A DNA stretch of 64,000 nt. It comes from an uncultured Allosphingosinicella sp. GTDB taxonomy: Bacteria > Pseudomonadota > Alphaproteobacteria > Sphingomonadales > Sphingomonadaceae. Below, piece after piece: positions 1 to 8,928 of this stretch. The stretch covers positions 1 to 64,000 of the forward strand of contig CAKTCN010000011.1 of NCBI GenBank assembly GCA_934539295.1. The letters run 5' to 3'. The stretch's first letter is position 1. Every line of letters starts with the position of its first letter. The notes beneath the pieces were generated by a model. It worked only from the letters and a program-made list of their open reading frames with translations, was not told where the DNA came from and searched no databases. The translations under genes were made by a program, and so were the position numbers.

Positions 1-2994
1 GTGCGGCGCGGCGTCGACATGGCGATGCGGATGATGGGCGAACAATTCGTCACCGGCGAGACGATCGAGCAGGCGCTTGCCCGCGCCGGATCGCTCGAAG
101 CGCGTGGATTCCAGTTCAGCTACGACATGCTGGGCGAGGCGGCGACCACCGCCGCCGATGCCGACCGTTATTATCGCGATTATGAAGACGCCATTCACGC
201 GATCGGCCGCGCGTCGGCAGGGCGCGGAATCTATGGCGGGCCGGGCATTTCCATCAAGCTGTCGGCGCTCCACCCGCGTTATGCGCGTGCGCAGGCCGGG
301 CGGGTGATGGCGGAGCTGCTGCCGCGCGTGAAGGCGCTCGCCGCGCTCGCCCGCATGTACGATATCGGCTTCAACATCGATGCGGAGGAGGCCGACCGGC
401 TCGAACTCTCGCTCGATCTGCTCGAAAGCCTGGCGCTCGACCAGTCGCTGGTGGGGTGGAACGGCCTCGGCTTCGTGGTCCAGGCTTATGGCAAGCGCTG
501 CCCGTTCGTGATCGACTGGGTCGTGGACCTGGCGCGGCGCGCGAACCGGCGGATCATGGTGCGGCTGGTCAAGGGCGCCTATTGGGATGCGGAGATCAAG
601 CGTGCGCAGCTGGACGGCCTGCCCGGCTTCCCCGTCTATACGCGCAAGGTCCATACCGACGTCGCCTATATCGCCTGCGCGCGCAAATTGCTGGCGGCGG
701 GCGACGCCGTGTTCCCGCAATTCGCGACCCACAATGCGCAGACGCTGGCGACGATCTACGCCATGGCCGGTCCAAATTTCGAGATCGGCAAATATGAGTT
801 CCAGTGCCTGCACGGCATGGGCGAGCCGCTTTATGACGAGGTGGTCGGGCCGGACAAGCTCGACCGCCCCTGCCGCATCTACGCGCCGGTCGGCACGCAT
901 GAGACCCTGCTCGCCTACCTTGTCCGCCGCCTGCTGGAAAATGGCGCCAACTCCTCGTTCGTGAACCGGATCGGCGATTCCGACGTGCTGATCGACGACC
1001 TGATCGCCGATCCGGTGGAAGAGGTGCTGGCAATGGAGCAACCGGGCGCGCCGCACCCCATGATCGCGCTCCCCGCGGACCTTTATTCCACCCGCCGCAA
1101 CTCCGCCGGGCTGGACCTCAGTGATGAGACTGTACTGGCGGACCTCTCCTCGGCCATTGCCAAGACGGGCCACTCCGAATGGCGGTCGGCACCTGCGGAC
1201 GGCAGCGGCACGGCGCGTGACGTGCTCAACCCCGCCGACGATCGTGACAAGGTGGGCACGGTCGTCGAGGTATCGCCTGACCAGGCACAGGAAGCGGCTC
1301 GCCGCGCCGCCGCCGCCGCGCCGGGCTGGGCGGCGATCCCGATCACCGAACGCGCAGCCATGCTCGAACATGCCGCGGACCTGATGCAGGCACGCATGTC
1401 CGCCCTGCTCGGCCTCACCATGCGCGAGGCGGGCAAGTCGCTCCCCAACGCCATTGCCGAGGTGCGCGAGGCGATCGACTTCCTGCGTTATTATGCCGAG
1501 CGCGCACGGGCATCGCTGGGCGCGGGCCATGCGCCGGTGGGCGTCGTCACCTGCATCAGCCCGTGGAACTTCCCGCTGGCGATCTTCACCGGGCAGGTCG
1601 CCGCCGCCTTGGTCGCCGGCAACGCCGTCCTCGCCAAGCCGGCGGAGGAAACTCCGCTGATCGCCGCGCAGGGCATCGCCATCCTGCACGAGGCCGGCGT
1701 GCCCGCCGATGCGCTCCACCTGCTGCCGGGCGATGGCGCCATCGGTGCCGCTTTGGTGGCAGCGCCGGAGACGGCGGCGGTGATGTTCACCGGCTCGACC
1801 GAAGTCGCGCGGCTGATCCAGGCCGAACTCGCCAGGCGCCTGTCGCCGAGCGGGCGTCCGATCCCCTTTATCGCCGAGACCGGCGGGCAGAATGCGATGA
1901 TCGTCGACAGCTCGGCATTGGCCGAGCAAGTGGTGGGCGACGTCATAGCCTCCGCCTTCGACAGCGCGGGCCAGCGTTGCTCGGCACTGCGCATCCTCTG
2001 CCTGCAGGAGGACGTGGCGGACCGCACGCTGACCATGCTGAAGGGGGCGCTCAAGGAACTGTCGATCGGCCGCACCGACCGCCTCTCGGTGGATGTGGGG
2101 CCGGTCATCACTGCCGAGGCCAAGGCGGGTATCGAAGCCCATATCGAGCGCATGCGTTCGACGGGGCGCAAGGTGGAGCAATTGCCGCTGCCGGAGGAGA
2201 CCGCGCACGGCACCTTCGTCGCGCCGACCATCATCGAACTGGACAGCATCGCGGATCTGCAGCGAGAGGTCTTCGGTCCCGTGCTCCACGTCATCCGCTT
2301 CAAGCGGAGCGGGCTCGACCGGCTGGTCGACGACATCAACGCCACCGGCTACGGCCTCACCTTTGGCCTCCACACCCGCATAGACGAGACGGTGGCGCGG
2401 GTGGCGGCGCGAGTGAAGGCGGGCAATCTCTACATCAACCGAAACGTGATCGGCGCCGTGGTGGGCGTGCAGCCGTTCGGCGGGCGCGGCCTGTCGGGAA
2501 CCGGGCCCAAGGCTGGCGGGCCGCTCTATCTCGGCCGGCTGGTCGAGGGGGATGCGCTGAGGGCCGGATTGGTGGGCAGCGAGGTCGAACTGGAAGGCCC
2601 GGTGGGCGAGCGCAACCTCTACGCCCTCCATCCGCGCGGCCGCATCCTGTGCCTCCCGGCGAACCGCGAGGGGTTGCAGGCGCAGGTCGCGGCGGCGCGG
2701 GCAGGCGGCAATGCGGTCGTAGTCGACGCGGCGTTTCGCGACGCGCTGCCCGGCGCGGCGGACGTTCACTGGACCGCCGACTGGCACGCGGACGGCCCCT
2801 ATGCCGGCGTGCTGGTCGAGGATGCGGCACGCCTGTGCGCGGTGCAGCAGGCGCTGGCGGCCATGCCGGGCGCGATCGTGCCGGTGCAGTCGGCGGCGGG
2901 CGGATACCGCACCGACTGGCTGGTGGAGGAGGTGTCGACTTCCATCAACACCACCGCGGCCGGGGGCAATGCGAGCCTGATGGCATTGGCCTGA
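1..2994 (+). CDS. putA: Bifunctional proline dehydrogenase / P5C dehydrogenase PutA, 5'-truncated by window edge
   Basis: Oxidises proline to glutamate in two steps (FAD-dependent proline dehydrogenase, then NAD-dependent delta-1-pyrroline-5-carboxylate dehydrogenase). The visible 997 residues start inside the proline dehydrogenase domain, with the motifs LVKGAYWD and FQCLHGMGEPLYDE. The aldehyde dehydrogenase domain follows from about residue 400: SPWNFPL, the general-base Glu626 in AETGGQN and the catalytic Cys659/660 in GQRCSALR. A C-terminal tail of about 130 residues closes the protein. The GTG at base 1 is only the window edge; the real start lies upstream, because full-length PutA has additional N-terminal sequence. 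No DNA-binding N-terminus can be judged here. The next gene follows after 59 bases on the same strand but belongs to a different pathway. Confidence 0.95.
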   Translation: MRRGVDMAMRMMGEQFVTGETIEQALARAGSLEARGFQFSYDMLGEAATTAADADRYYRDYEDAIHAIGRASAGRGIYGGPGISIKLSALHPRYARAQAGRVMAELLPRVKALAALARMYDIGFNIDAEEADRLELSLDLLESLALDQSLVGWNGLGFVVQAYGKRCPFVIDWVVDLARRANRRIMVRLVKGAYWDAEIKRAQLDGLPGFPVYTRKVHTDVAYIACARKLLAAGDAVFPQFATHNAQTLATIYAMAGPNFEIGKYEFQCLHGMGEPLYDEVVGPDKLDRPCRIYAPVGTHETLLAYLVRRLLENGANSSFVNRIGDSDVLIDDLIADPVEEVLAMEQPGAPHPMIALPADLYSTRRNSAGLDLSDETVLADLSSAIAKTGHSEWRSAPADGSGTARDVLNPADDRDKVGTVVEVSPDQAQEAARRAAAAAPGWAAIPITERAAMLEHAADLMQARMSALLGLTMREAGKSLPNAIAEVREAIDFLRYYAERARASLGAGHAPVGVVTCISPWNFPLAIFTGQVAAALVAGNAVLAKPAEETPLIAAQGIAILHEAGVPADALHLLPGDGAIGAALVAAPETAAVMFTGSTEVARLIQAELARRLSPSGRPIPFIAETGGQNAMIVDSSALAEQVVGDVIASAFDSAGQRCSALRILCLQEDVADRTLTMLKGALKELSIGRTDRLSVDVGPVITAEAKAGIEAHIERMRSTGRKVEQLPLPEETAHGTFVAPTIIELDSIADLQREVFGPVLHVIRFKRSGLDRLVDDINATGYGLTFGLHTRIDETVARVAARVKAGNLYINRNVIGAVVGVQPFGGRGLSGTGPKAGGPLYLGRLVEGDALRAGLVGSEVELEGPVGERNLYALHPRGRILCLPANREGLQAQVAAARAGGNAVVVDAAFRDALPGAADVHWTADWHADGPYAGVLVEDAARLCAVQQALAAMPGAIVPVQSAAGGYRTDWLVEEVSTSINTTAAGGNASLMALA

Positions 2995-3053
2995 CCTCCC
3001 GCTTTGTGTTCGGTGCAGGCACGGCTATGCACCGGACAGACAGGGGAGGAATC

Positions 3054-5354
3054 ATGCGGGTCACGGTGAAGCTTCTGGTGGCGCTGGCGCTCGCTCTCGG
3101 CAGCGCCGCGCCTTCGCGGGCGCAGGCCGTGCACAAGCTGACCGGCGACTGGGAGTTCGCCCGCGCCGACGATCCGGCTGCGACCGACCCGGCCAGCGTC
3201 CCGGCGGCAAGCTGGGAGCAGGTCAGCCTGCCGCACACCGCGCGGATCGAGGCGCGTCCGCCGGCGCAATCGTGGCAGGGCACCGCCTTCTACAAACGCA
3301 GCCTGAACGTAAAGCTGAAGTCGGGCGAGCGCGCTTACCTGCGTTTCGAGGGCGCGATGAACGTCGCCGACGTGTGGCTGAACGGCCGGCACCTCGGCAC
3401 GCATCTCGGCGGCTACCTGCCCTTCACCTTCGACGTGACCGAGGCGCTCGCGTCCGGCAAGGGCAACGATCTGACGGTGCGGATCAACAACCAGGACAAT
3501 CCGATCACCGGTCCCAAGCCGCTCAAGGATCTCGACTATATTCAGTATGGCGGGCTCTATCGCGGCGTCACGCTGACGGTGAAGCCGGCGGCGCACATTA
3601 CCGATGAGATGTGGTCGAACACGCCCGCAGGCGGCGGCGTGTTCGTCACCTACCCGGAAGTGAGCCCGGACAGGGCAACCGTCCGCATCCGCACGGAGGT
3701 GCGTAACAGCGCAGCCGTGGCCAGGACCGTGAAGGTCCGGCAGGTCCTGTCACGTGACGGCAGGACGGTCGCTACCGCCGAGAGCGACGTCGCGCTTGCG
3801 CCCGGCGAGCGTCGCCATGTGGAGCAGGATCTTCGTCTGGCCTCGCCCCGCTTGTGGTCTCCCCAGTCGCCCTCGCTCTACGATCTCGCGACCAGCGTTG
3901 CCGAAGGCGGCACCACCGACCGCGAGATCCGCCGCATCGGCATCCGGCGCTTCGATTTCGTGGGCGGGAAGCTCCTCATCAACGGGGAAGAGACTTTCCT
4001 GCGCGGCGTGAACCGGCACCAGGAATATCCCTATGTCGGCTACGCGATTTCGGACGCCGCCAATTACCGGGACGCGCTGCTGATCAAGCGGGCAGGCTTC
4101 GACTATGTGCGCCTGTCCCATTACCCGCACAGCAAGGCCTTCATGGAGGCCGCGGACGAAATCGGGCTCGTGCTGCTCGACGCCATTCCGGGCTGGCAGT
4201 ATTTCAACAAGGATCCGGCCTTCACGCAGCAGGCGATGCGGACCTGCGCCGACATGATCCGCCGCGACCGCAACCATCCGAGCGTGCTTGCATGGGAATG
4301 CTCGCTCAACGAGACCGACATGCCGCCCGCGATGATGGAAAGCTTCCACGCCACGGTGAAGCGCGAATATCCAGGTGCCTATTCGGCCGGGTGGAAGCCG
4401 GAGACTTACGACATCTACCTTCAGGCGCGGCAGCACCGGATCGGCAGCAAGCATCCGCTTCCGAACAAGCCGCTGATCGTGTCCGAATATGGCGACTGGG
4501 AATATTATGCCATGAACGCAGGCTTCAACCAGACTGCCTGGACGGACCTGAAGCAGGAGGACCGTTCGAGCCGCCAGGCGCTCGACAGTGGCGAGACGCG
4601 GCTGTTGCAGCAGGCGGCGAATGTCGCCGAATCGCATGACGACAATTTCAACACGCCCGCCTTTGCCGACGGCTATTGGGTGATGTTCGATTATGGGCGC
4701 GGCTATGCCCCCGATTTCGAGACGTCGGGCGTGATGAGCGCCGACCGGCTGCCCAAGTTTTCCGAAGCCTTTTTCCGCTCGCAGCGACGGGCGGGCGAAA
4801 CGTCGCCGGTCTGGGGTGGCGGCCCGATGGTCGAGATCGCCAGTTACTGGACGAGCACATCCAATCCCAAAGTGCGCGTCTTCTCAAATGCCGATGAAGT
4901 GGAGCTGTTCCTGAACGGCCGCAGCCTCGGGCGGCAGCGGAGTGTGCCGTCGGCCCTGCACCCCAACCTCGCCCATGCGCCGCTGACCTTCGACGTGGGC
5001 GGCTTCGCACCCGGGGAGCTCAGCGCCGTCGCCTATATCGACGGCAAGCCGGCCGCGCGCGATGTCGTGCATACGCCGGCCGCGCCGGCAAGGCTGACGG
5101 TGTATCGCGACACGCTGGGCGTGAAGCCGGCGAAGGGCGACACGCTCTTCGTGCGCGCGCAATTGCTGGACGCGAACGGCCATCCCGTGCCGCTGTCCGG
5201 GCGCGAGGTGACCTTCACCGCAACCGGCTACGAGATACTCGGCGCGGCCACGATGAAGACCGAGGCCGGCATCGCCAGCATCCTGGTCCGTGCGCCCGCG
5301 CGGGGCGGATCGATCACGGCCACGTCGGAGGGGTTGAAGGCGCGGGTGCGGTAA
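3054..5354 (+). CDS. Secreted glycoside hydrolase family 2 (beta-galactosidase-like)
   Basis: A predicted exported glycosidase of 766 residues. The open frame runs far upstream inside putA, but the ATG at 3054 follows an AGGGGAGGA ribosome-binding site and begins a signal peptide (about residues 1-24, ending SRAQA). Domains in order: jelly-roll sugar-binding domain (about 30-175), immunoglobulin-like domain (180-290), TIM barrel (295-590), then two C-terminal beta domains, the last resembling a bacterial Ig/invasin module. The GH2 acid/base is Glu420 in SLNETD and the nucleophile is Glu478 in VSEYGDW. The substrate cannot be read from the sequence: beta-galactoside, beta-glucuronide and beta-mannoside are all possible in GH2. 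It probably acts in the periplasm or outside the cell. Confidence 0.88.
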   Translation: MRVTVKLLVALALALGSAAPSRAQAVHKLTGDWEFARADDPAATDPASVPAASWEQVSLPHTARIEARPPAQSWQGTAFYKRSLNVKLKSGERAYLRFEGAMNVADVWLNGRHLGTHLGGYLPFTFDVTEALASGKGNDLTVRINNQDNPITGPKPLKDLDYIQYGGLYRGVTLTVKPAAHITDEMWSNTPAGGGVFVTYPEVSPDRATVRIRTEVRNSAAVARTVKVRQVLSRDGRTVATAESDVALAPGERRHVEQDLRLASPRLWSPQSPSLYDLATSVAEGGTTDREIRRIGIRRFDFVGGKLLINGEETFLRGVNRHQEYPYVGYAISDAANYRDALLIKRAGFDYVRLSHYPHSKAFMEAADEIGLVLLDAIPGWQYFNKDPAFTQQAMRTCADMIRRDRNHPSVLAWECSLNETDMPPAMMESFHATVKREYPGAYSAGWKPETYDIYLQARQHRIGSKHPLPNKPLIVSEYGDWEYYAMNAGFNQTAWTDLKQEDRSSRQALDSGETRLLQQAANVAESHDDNFNTPAFADGYWVMFDYGRGYAPDFETSGVMSADRLPKFSEAFFRSQRRAGETSPVWGGGPMVEIASYWTSTSNPKVRVFSNADEVELFLNGRSLGRQRSVPSALHPNLAHAPLTFDVGGFAPGELSAVAYIDGKPAARDVVHTPAAPARLTVYRDTLGVKPAKGDTLFVRAQLLDANGHPVPLSGREVTFTATGYEILGAATMKTEAGIASILVRAPARGGSITATSEGLKARVR

Positions 5355-5372
5355 GGGGAGATAAGCGGCCAG

Positions 5373-5463
5373 GGTTTCTCGACTACGCTCGAAACGAACG
5401 GAGTTGGAGGCACGGCCGCATTTCTCTCCCCCACCCGTTCGTTTCGAGCGAAGTCGAGAAACC
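5373..5463. repeat. Dispersed palindromic element between convergent genes
   Basis: Two near-complementary arms (5373-5401 and 5436-5463) carry the core TTTCTCGACT..GCTCGAAACGAACG. The same core recurs at 22577-22655. The element lies between the ends of the GH2 gene and the convergent lipoprotein gene, so it could act as a bidirectional terminator. It has no clear T-run. Such TCGA-rich palindromes are, to my knowledge, common in sphingomonad intergenic regions. Confidence 0.8.
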
Positions 5464-5481
5464 TTGGTGCCGCAATCTCAC

Positions 5482-5694
5482 CTACTGCTCATTCGCCTCG
5501 GCTGGCGCCTCGCCATTGCCGATCGGGGCGTCGATGGCGGTGAGGCTGTCGGCGGAGGTGTCGAGCATGCTTGCCGCATTGTCGAGCGCCAGCGCTTCCT
5601 CCGCGGTGACGCCGCCATTTTCCAGCACCTCGTCCTCGCGCGAGCAGCCGGCGAGCATGAGCAGGGCGGCGGCGGCAAGGGCATGCGTCTTCAT
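5482..5694 (-). CDS. Small predicted lipoprotein (70 aa)
   Basis: A 70-residue protein with a typical lipoprotein signal: MKTH, a short alanine/leucine core and the lipobox LAGC with the lipidated cysteine at residue 17. The mature part is acidic and alanine-rich (EEALALDNAASML and similar) with no recognised domain. A GGAGGAG ribosome-binding site precedes the ATG at 5694. It is probably anchored to a membrane facing the periplasm. Its composition resembles the neighbouring lipoprotein at 5803-6060, so the pair may be related. No function can be assigned. Confidence 0.75.
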   Translation of the reverse strand: MKTHALAAAALLMLAGCSREDEVLENGGVTAEEALALDNAASMLDTSADSLTAIDAPIGNGEAPAEANEQ

Positions 5695-5738
5695 GGCGGT
5701 CTCCTCCGGTACGGCGGCAGATTAGCCCAAGAGGGCGC

Positions 5739-5778
5739 AAAGAAAAGGGGCCGCGAACCCCCCGGTCCGCGGCCCCTT
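5739..5778 (-). terminator. Rho-independent terminator of the 5803-6060 lipoprotein gene
   Basis: An 11-bp inverted repeat (5745-5755 with 5768-5778, core GGGGCCGCG) with a 12-base loop. On the minus strand it is followed by a T-rich tract (TTTTCTTT, complement of 5739-5746). It lies about 25 bases past the stop codon of the upstream lipoprotein gene. Confidence 0.85.
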
Positions 5779-5802
5779 CCCTGAACCTGGGTAAGCCGTG
5801 GC

Positions 5803-6060
5803 TTACTCTGCGTTCGCCTCGACGGCCTCGCCAGCATTCTCGACCGACTGAGCGGCATTGTCGAGATCGGCAGCAGCGTTGTCGAGCGCTGCATCGGCGG
5901 CATTGCCGGCGTCGATGAGGGCCGCATTCGCGTCCTCAACCGCATTCTCGGTGGTGAGGTTGAGATCGGCGGTGTCGTTCGCCGCTGCGTTGGTCTCAGC
6001 GGTGTTGTTGCAAGCTGCAAGTGCGAGGGTCGCGACTGCGACGAGAGCGATCTTCTTCAT
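5803..6060 (-). CDS. Alanine/asparagine-rich small lipoprotein (85 aa)
   Basis: Signal sequence MKKIALVAVATLALAAC with the lipobox LAAC (lipidated Cys17). The mature part of about 68 residues is built from Asp, Asn, Ala and Glu in loosely repeating DNAA/ENA units, likely helical and possibly coiled-coil. An in-frame ATG lies two codons upstream (6066), but a GGGAGG sits one base from it and seven bases from the ATG at 6060, so the latter is preferred. A strong terminator follows. It has no recognised domain. A structural or spacer lipoprotein is a guess from composition only. Confidence 0.8.
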   Translation of the reverse strand: MKKIALVAVATLALAACNNTAETNAAANDTADLNLTTENAVEDANAALIDAGNAADAALDNAAADLDNAAQSVENAGEAVEANAE

Positions 6061-6270
6061 AAACATACCTCCCTAATGAGGATGAAACTTCCTGCTGGCG
6101 AGGGGCCGGCCAAGGGCACGGCGTCCAGCACGCGACTGGTTAGAGAGGGTGTGGAAGAATGTCTACTACTTTGGTCATCAATCCCCCTCCACCCGGAACA
6201 TAACACATGCGTAACGCTTCACAATAGGCTGCCCTTGACGTGCCGCGGGGCGCTTCTAACCTCGTTGGGC

Positions 6271-7227
6271 ATGCAGAAGCTTCCAGACCTTTTCCGCGCC
6301 CTTGCCGATCCAACGCGGGTGCGCATCGTCACCTTGCTCCGCGCCATGGAACTGTCGGTCGGGGAACTCGCCCAGGTTCTGGGGCAGAGCCAGCCGCGCG
6401 TGTCGCGGCACGTCAAGATCCTGATCGACGCAGGTCTGGTCGAGCGGCGCAAGGAAGGCAGCTGGGTGTTCCTCAGCCTCGGCCAGGCGCAGCGCATGGG
6501 GCCGGTGTTCGACCTGTTCGATGCCTGGAGCGCGCTCGACGGCGCCGATCCATGGGCAGTGGCTGATGCTGCCCGGCTGGCGGCGGTGCGCGCCGATCGG
6601 GCGGCTGCGGCGGAGCGCTATTTTGCGGTTCACGCCGCCGACTGGGACGAATTGCGGTCGCTGCACATTGCGGAGAGCGAGGTGGAAGCCGCTGTGGAAC
6701 GTGCGCTTGCCGGCCGTCCGCTCGGGCGCCTTGTCGATATCGGGACCGGAACCGGGCGAATGATCGAGTTGTTCGCCGCCGCTGCCGATAATGCGCTCGG
6801 CATCGATCGATCGCCCGAGATGCTGCGCCTCGCCCGCGTCAAACTGACGGAGGCCGGGCTCGACAATGCCGAGTTGCGGCAAGGGGACATGTATGCGCTG
6901 CCGGTGCCGGCCGGGACTGCCGACACGGTGATCATCCACCAGGTGCTCCATTATGCGCAGCAGCCCGCGGCCGCGGTTGCGGAGGCGGCGCGCCTGCTCG
7001 GCGACGGCGGACGGCTGCTGATCGTAGATTTCGCGCCCCACGAACTGGAGGAGCTTCGCGACCGCGACGCCCATGTCCGCCTCGGCTTCGCAGACGAGGT
7101 CATGCTGCGCTACCTCGCCTCAGCCGGCCTGGACGGCGAAGTGGTCGAGCGGCTGGAGGGCGGTGAGCTGACGGTCACCTTGTGGATGGGCACCAGGACG
7201 GCGCAGACGCTGAAGGCGGTGGCCTAG
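6271..7227 (+). CDS. ArsR-family regulator fused to a SAM-dependent methyltransferase
   Basis: A 318-residue two-domain protein. Residues 1-90 form an ArsR-type winged helix (FRALADPTRVRIV at the start, SQPRVSRHVKIL as recognition helix). Residues about 135-310 form a class I methyltransferase, with the SAM-binding motif LVDIGTGTGRM at 154-164. I see no ArsR metal-binding CxC pair in the helix. In many alphaproteobacteria such fusions sit next to metF and are thought to respond to SAM or methionine status, but metF is absent here. The frame is open back to 6076, yet the ATG at 6271 fits the family start. No Shine-Dalgarno precedes it, so the mRNA may be leaderless. Confidence 0.85.
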   Translation: MQKLPDLFRALADPTRVRIVTLLRAMELSVGELAQVLGQSQPRVSRHVKILIDAGLVERRKEGSWVFLSLGQAQRMGPVFDLFDAWSALDGADPWAVADAARLAAVRADRAAAAERYFAVHAADWDELRSLHIAESEVEAAVERALAGRPLGRLVDIGTGTGRMIELFAAAADNALGIDRSPEMLRLARVKLTEAGLDNAELRQGDMYALPVPAGTADTVIIHQVLHYAQQPAAAVAEAARLLGDGGRLLIVDFAPHELEELRDRDAHVRLGFADEVMLRYLASAGLDGEVVERLEGGELTVTLWMGTRTAQTLKAVA

Positions 7228-7228
7228 G

Positions 7229-7251
7229 CCTCCCCCTTCCTTGCTGGGAGG
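7229..7251. terminator. Short inverted repeat between convergent genes
   Basis: CCTCCC (7229-7234) is complementary to GGGAGG (7246-7251) in the 32-base gap between the convergent methyltransferase and phosphatase genes. It is a possible bidirectional terminator and is weak because it has no T-run. Confidence 0.4.
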
Positions 7252-7259
7252 GGACTGGC

Positions 7260-8852
7260 CTAGCGGCAGTTCGTCGCCTCGCCCGGCCGCAGGTCCAGGC
7301 ACTTGCCGTCGATCTCGCCCGACACGGGCACGCCGATCAGGCTGGCGAGGGTGGGGAGGATATCCACCGTCTGCGCGCTCTCGGCGCGATCCTGTTTCAG
7401 GACGTTGGGCCACCAGAACAGGATCGGCACCTTGCGGTCGTAATCCCACACACTGCCATGGCCCGCGATCGATCCAGTGCCGCCCGCCATGATGTTGAGC
7501 ACCCCTTCCTTCAGCGCGACGAGCAGGTCGCCCGAACGCTTGGCATCATAGGAGGCGCGCATCTTGTCGAGCGTGTTCCACTGCTCCGGCCGGGTGGTGG
7601 GAAGGGGATGCGCGGCAACCTGGGCTGAGGTGTAGACCGCCTCCACCTGCCGATGCGCAGCCAGCATCTCGCGTGCGAGCGCGGCTACTTCGGCCCGGCG
7701 TGCTGCGGGCACGTCGGCGGCGACATACCAGTCGCCGGTCAGGACCGGGCCGGTGAGGCCGAGCCGACGGCCGACTTCCGCACCCACGCCGCGCGGCGTG
7801 GCGGACAGTTCGACGCGCTCGCCGCGGCCGCTTCGCTCCGGAATGTCGTGGCCGCCATGGTCGGCGGTGAGCGCCACTGCATAGTTGAGCCCGGCGCGAT
7901 CGAGCAGCCTGAAGAAGGCGTCGAGGTCCGCATCGAGCGAGGCGAGCTGGAGGCACATCTCCATGCCGCCCGGGCCGTAGGTGTGACCGACATAATCGGT
8001 GGCCGATGCGCCGATGGCGATCAGGTCGGTATGCCCGCTGCGGCCAAGCTGCATCTGCTGGATCAGCGCGGCGGCGAGGGTAAGGGTGGCCGCGTCGAAT
8101 TCGGGGGAGCGCTGGTAATTGCCTGCATCCCCGGCGGCGCGCTGGAAGCGGTGGTTGCCGAACGTGCGGCTGCCGACCTGCACGGGGCGGTCCTTGCCTG
8201 CGCAAAAAGGCGGCGGAGAGAGCGACGGGCGCGCGGCGGCGATCGCCTGCGCGATGCCGGCATTGACCTGCGCCACCACCGGCGGCGGCGCGGCCGCGTC
8301 CGGCGAGACGAAGCGGCCGCCCTTCCAGTAGAGGCGCAGGTCCGGTGCCTTGCCGCCCATCATCACGGCGGAACGATCCTTGCCCGCGACGGAGACCACA
8401 CGCGACTGCGGGTCAGCGCTCTTCATATGGTCGCCGAGCGCCGGCACCCGAAGGTGCGCGTTCGAGACGGTATAATCGTCCGAGCTGCTGCCCGCGACGC
8501 TTTCATCCTCCGCGCAATAGATGGTCTTGTCGGCGCGCGCGGCGTCGCGGTCGTACCATTCGTTGGCGACGATGCCGGTGCGCGCCGGGTGGCTGCCGGT
8601 CAGGATGGTCGAATGGCCCGGGCACGTCTCGGTCGCGGCATGGGCCTGGTAGCCGTTGGCGAAGGCGATCCCGTCGGCCAGCCGCTTGAGCCCGCCGGTG
8701 AAATGGGGGCGATATTCGTTGAACAGGTCGGTGGAAAGCTGGTCCACCGACAGCACGATGACGAGATCGGGCTTGTCCGCCGGCTGCGCGGCGGCGGCGG
8801 ACACGGCCGTGCAGGCGAGGGCGAGGCCGGCAAGGCGGGCAAACATCTTCAT
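7260..8852 (-). CDS. Alkaline phosphatase, PhoK/SPAP type (type I phosphodiesterase superfamily)
   Basis: An exported phosphomonoesterase of 530 residues. The start at 8852 follows a GGAG five bases away and opens a signal peptide (about 1-22, ending SAAAAQ). The superfamily nucleophile is Thr76 in TETCPGHST, which matches the threonine-dependent Sphingomonas alkaline phosphatase rather than the serine of E. coli PhoA. Metal ligands are visible as Asp37 in LSVDQ and in the later blocks ATDYVGH and TADHGGHD. The GKDRS block supplies the Lys-x-Arg pair typical of SPAP. It probably releases phosphate from organic phosphate in the periplasm. No Pho box was identified. Confidence 0.88.
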   Translation of the reverse strand: MKMFARLAGLALACTAVSAAAAQPADKPDLVIVLSVDQLSTDLFNEYRPHFTGGLKRLADGIAFANGYQAHAATETCPGHSTILTGSHPARTGIVANEWYDRDAARADKTIYCAEDESVAGSSSDDYTVSNAHLRVPALGDHMKSADPQSRVVSVAGKDRSAVMMGGKAPDLRLYWKGGRFVSPDAAAPPPVVAQVNAGIAQAIAAARPSLSPPPFCAGKDRPVQVGSRTFGNHRFQRAAGDAGNYQRSPEFDAATLTLAAALIQQMQLGRSGHTDLIAIGASATDYVGHTYGPGGMEMCLQLASLDADLDAFFRLLDRAGLNYAVALTADHGGHDIPERSGRGERVELSATPRGVGAEVGRRLGLTGPVLTGDWYVAADVPAARRAEVAALAREMLAAHRQVEAVYTSAQVAAHPLPTTRPEQWNTLDKMRASYDAKRSGDLLVALKEGVLNIMAGGTGSIAGHGSVWDYDRKVPILFWWPNVLKQDRAESAQTVDILPTLASLIGVPVSGEIDGKCLDLRPGEATNCR

Positions 8853-8928
8853 CTTGGCTCCACGATCGGGTAGATTCGGCAAGCGAGGCGAACCTGCTAT
8901 AGCAGGCCGGCTTGTCATGGGAGCTTAG

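Noticed and set aside
1563..3053. An upstream in-frame extension of the GH2 gene through putA
   Set aside because: The translation there is Arg/Gly/Ala noise overlapping the PutA aldehyde dehydrogenase domain; the signal peptide and ribosome-binding site place the start at 3054.
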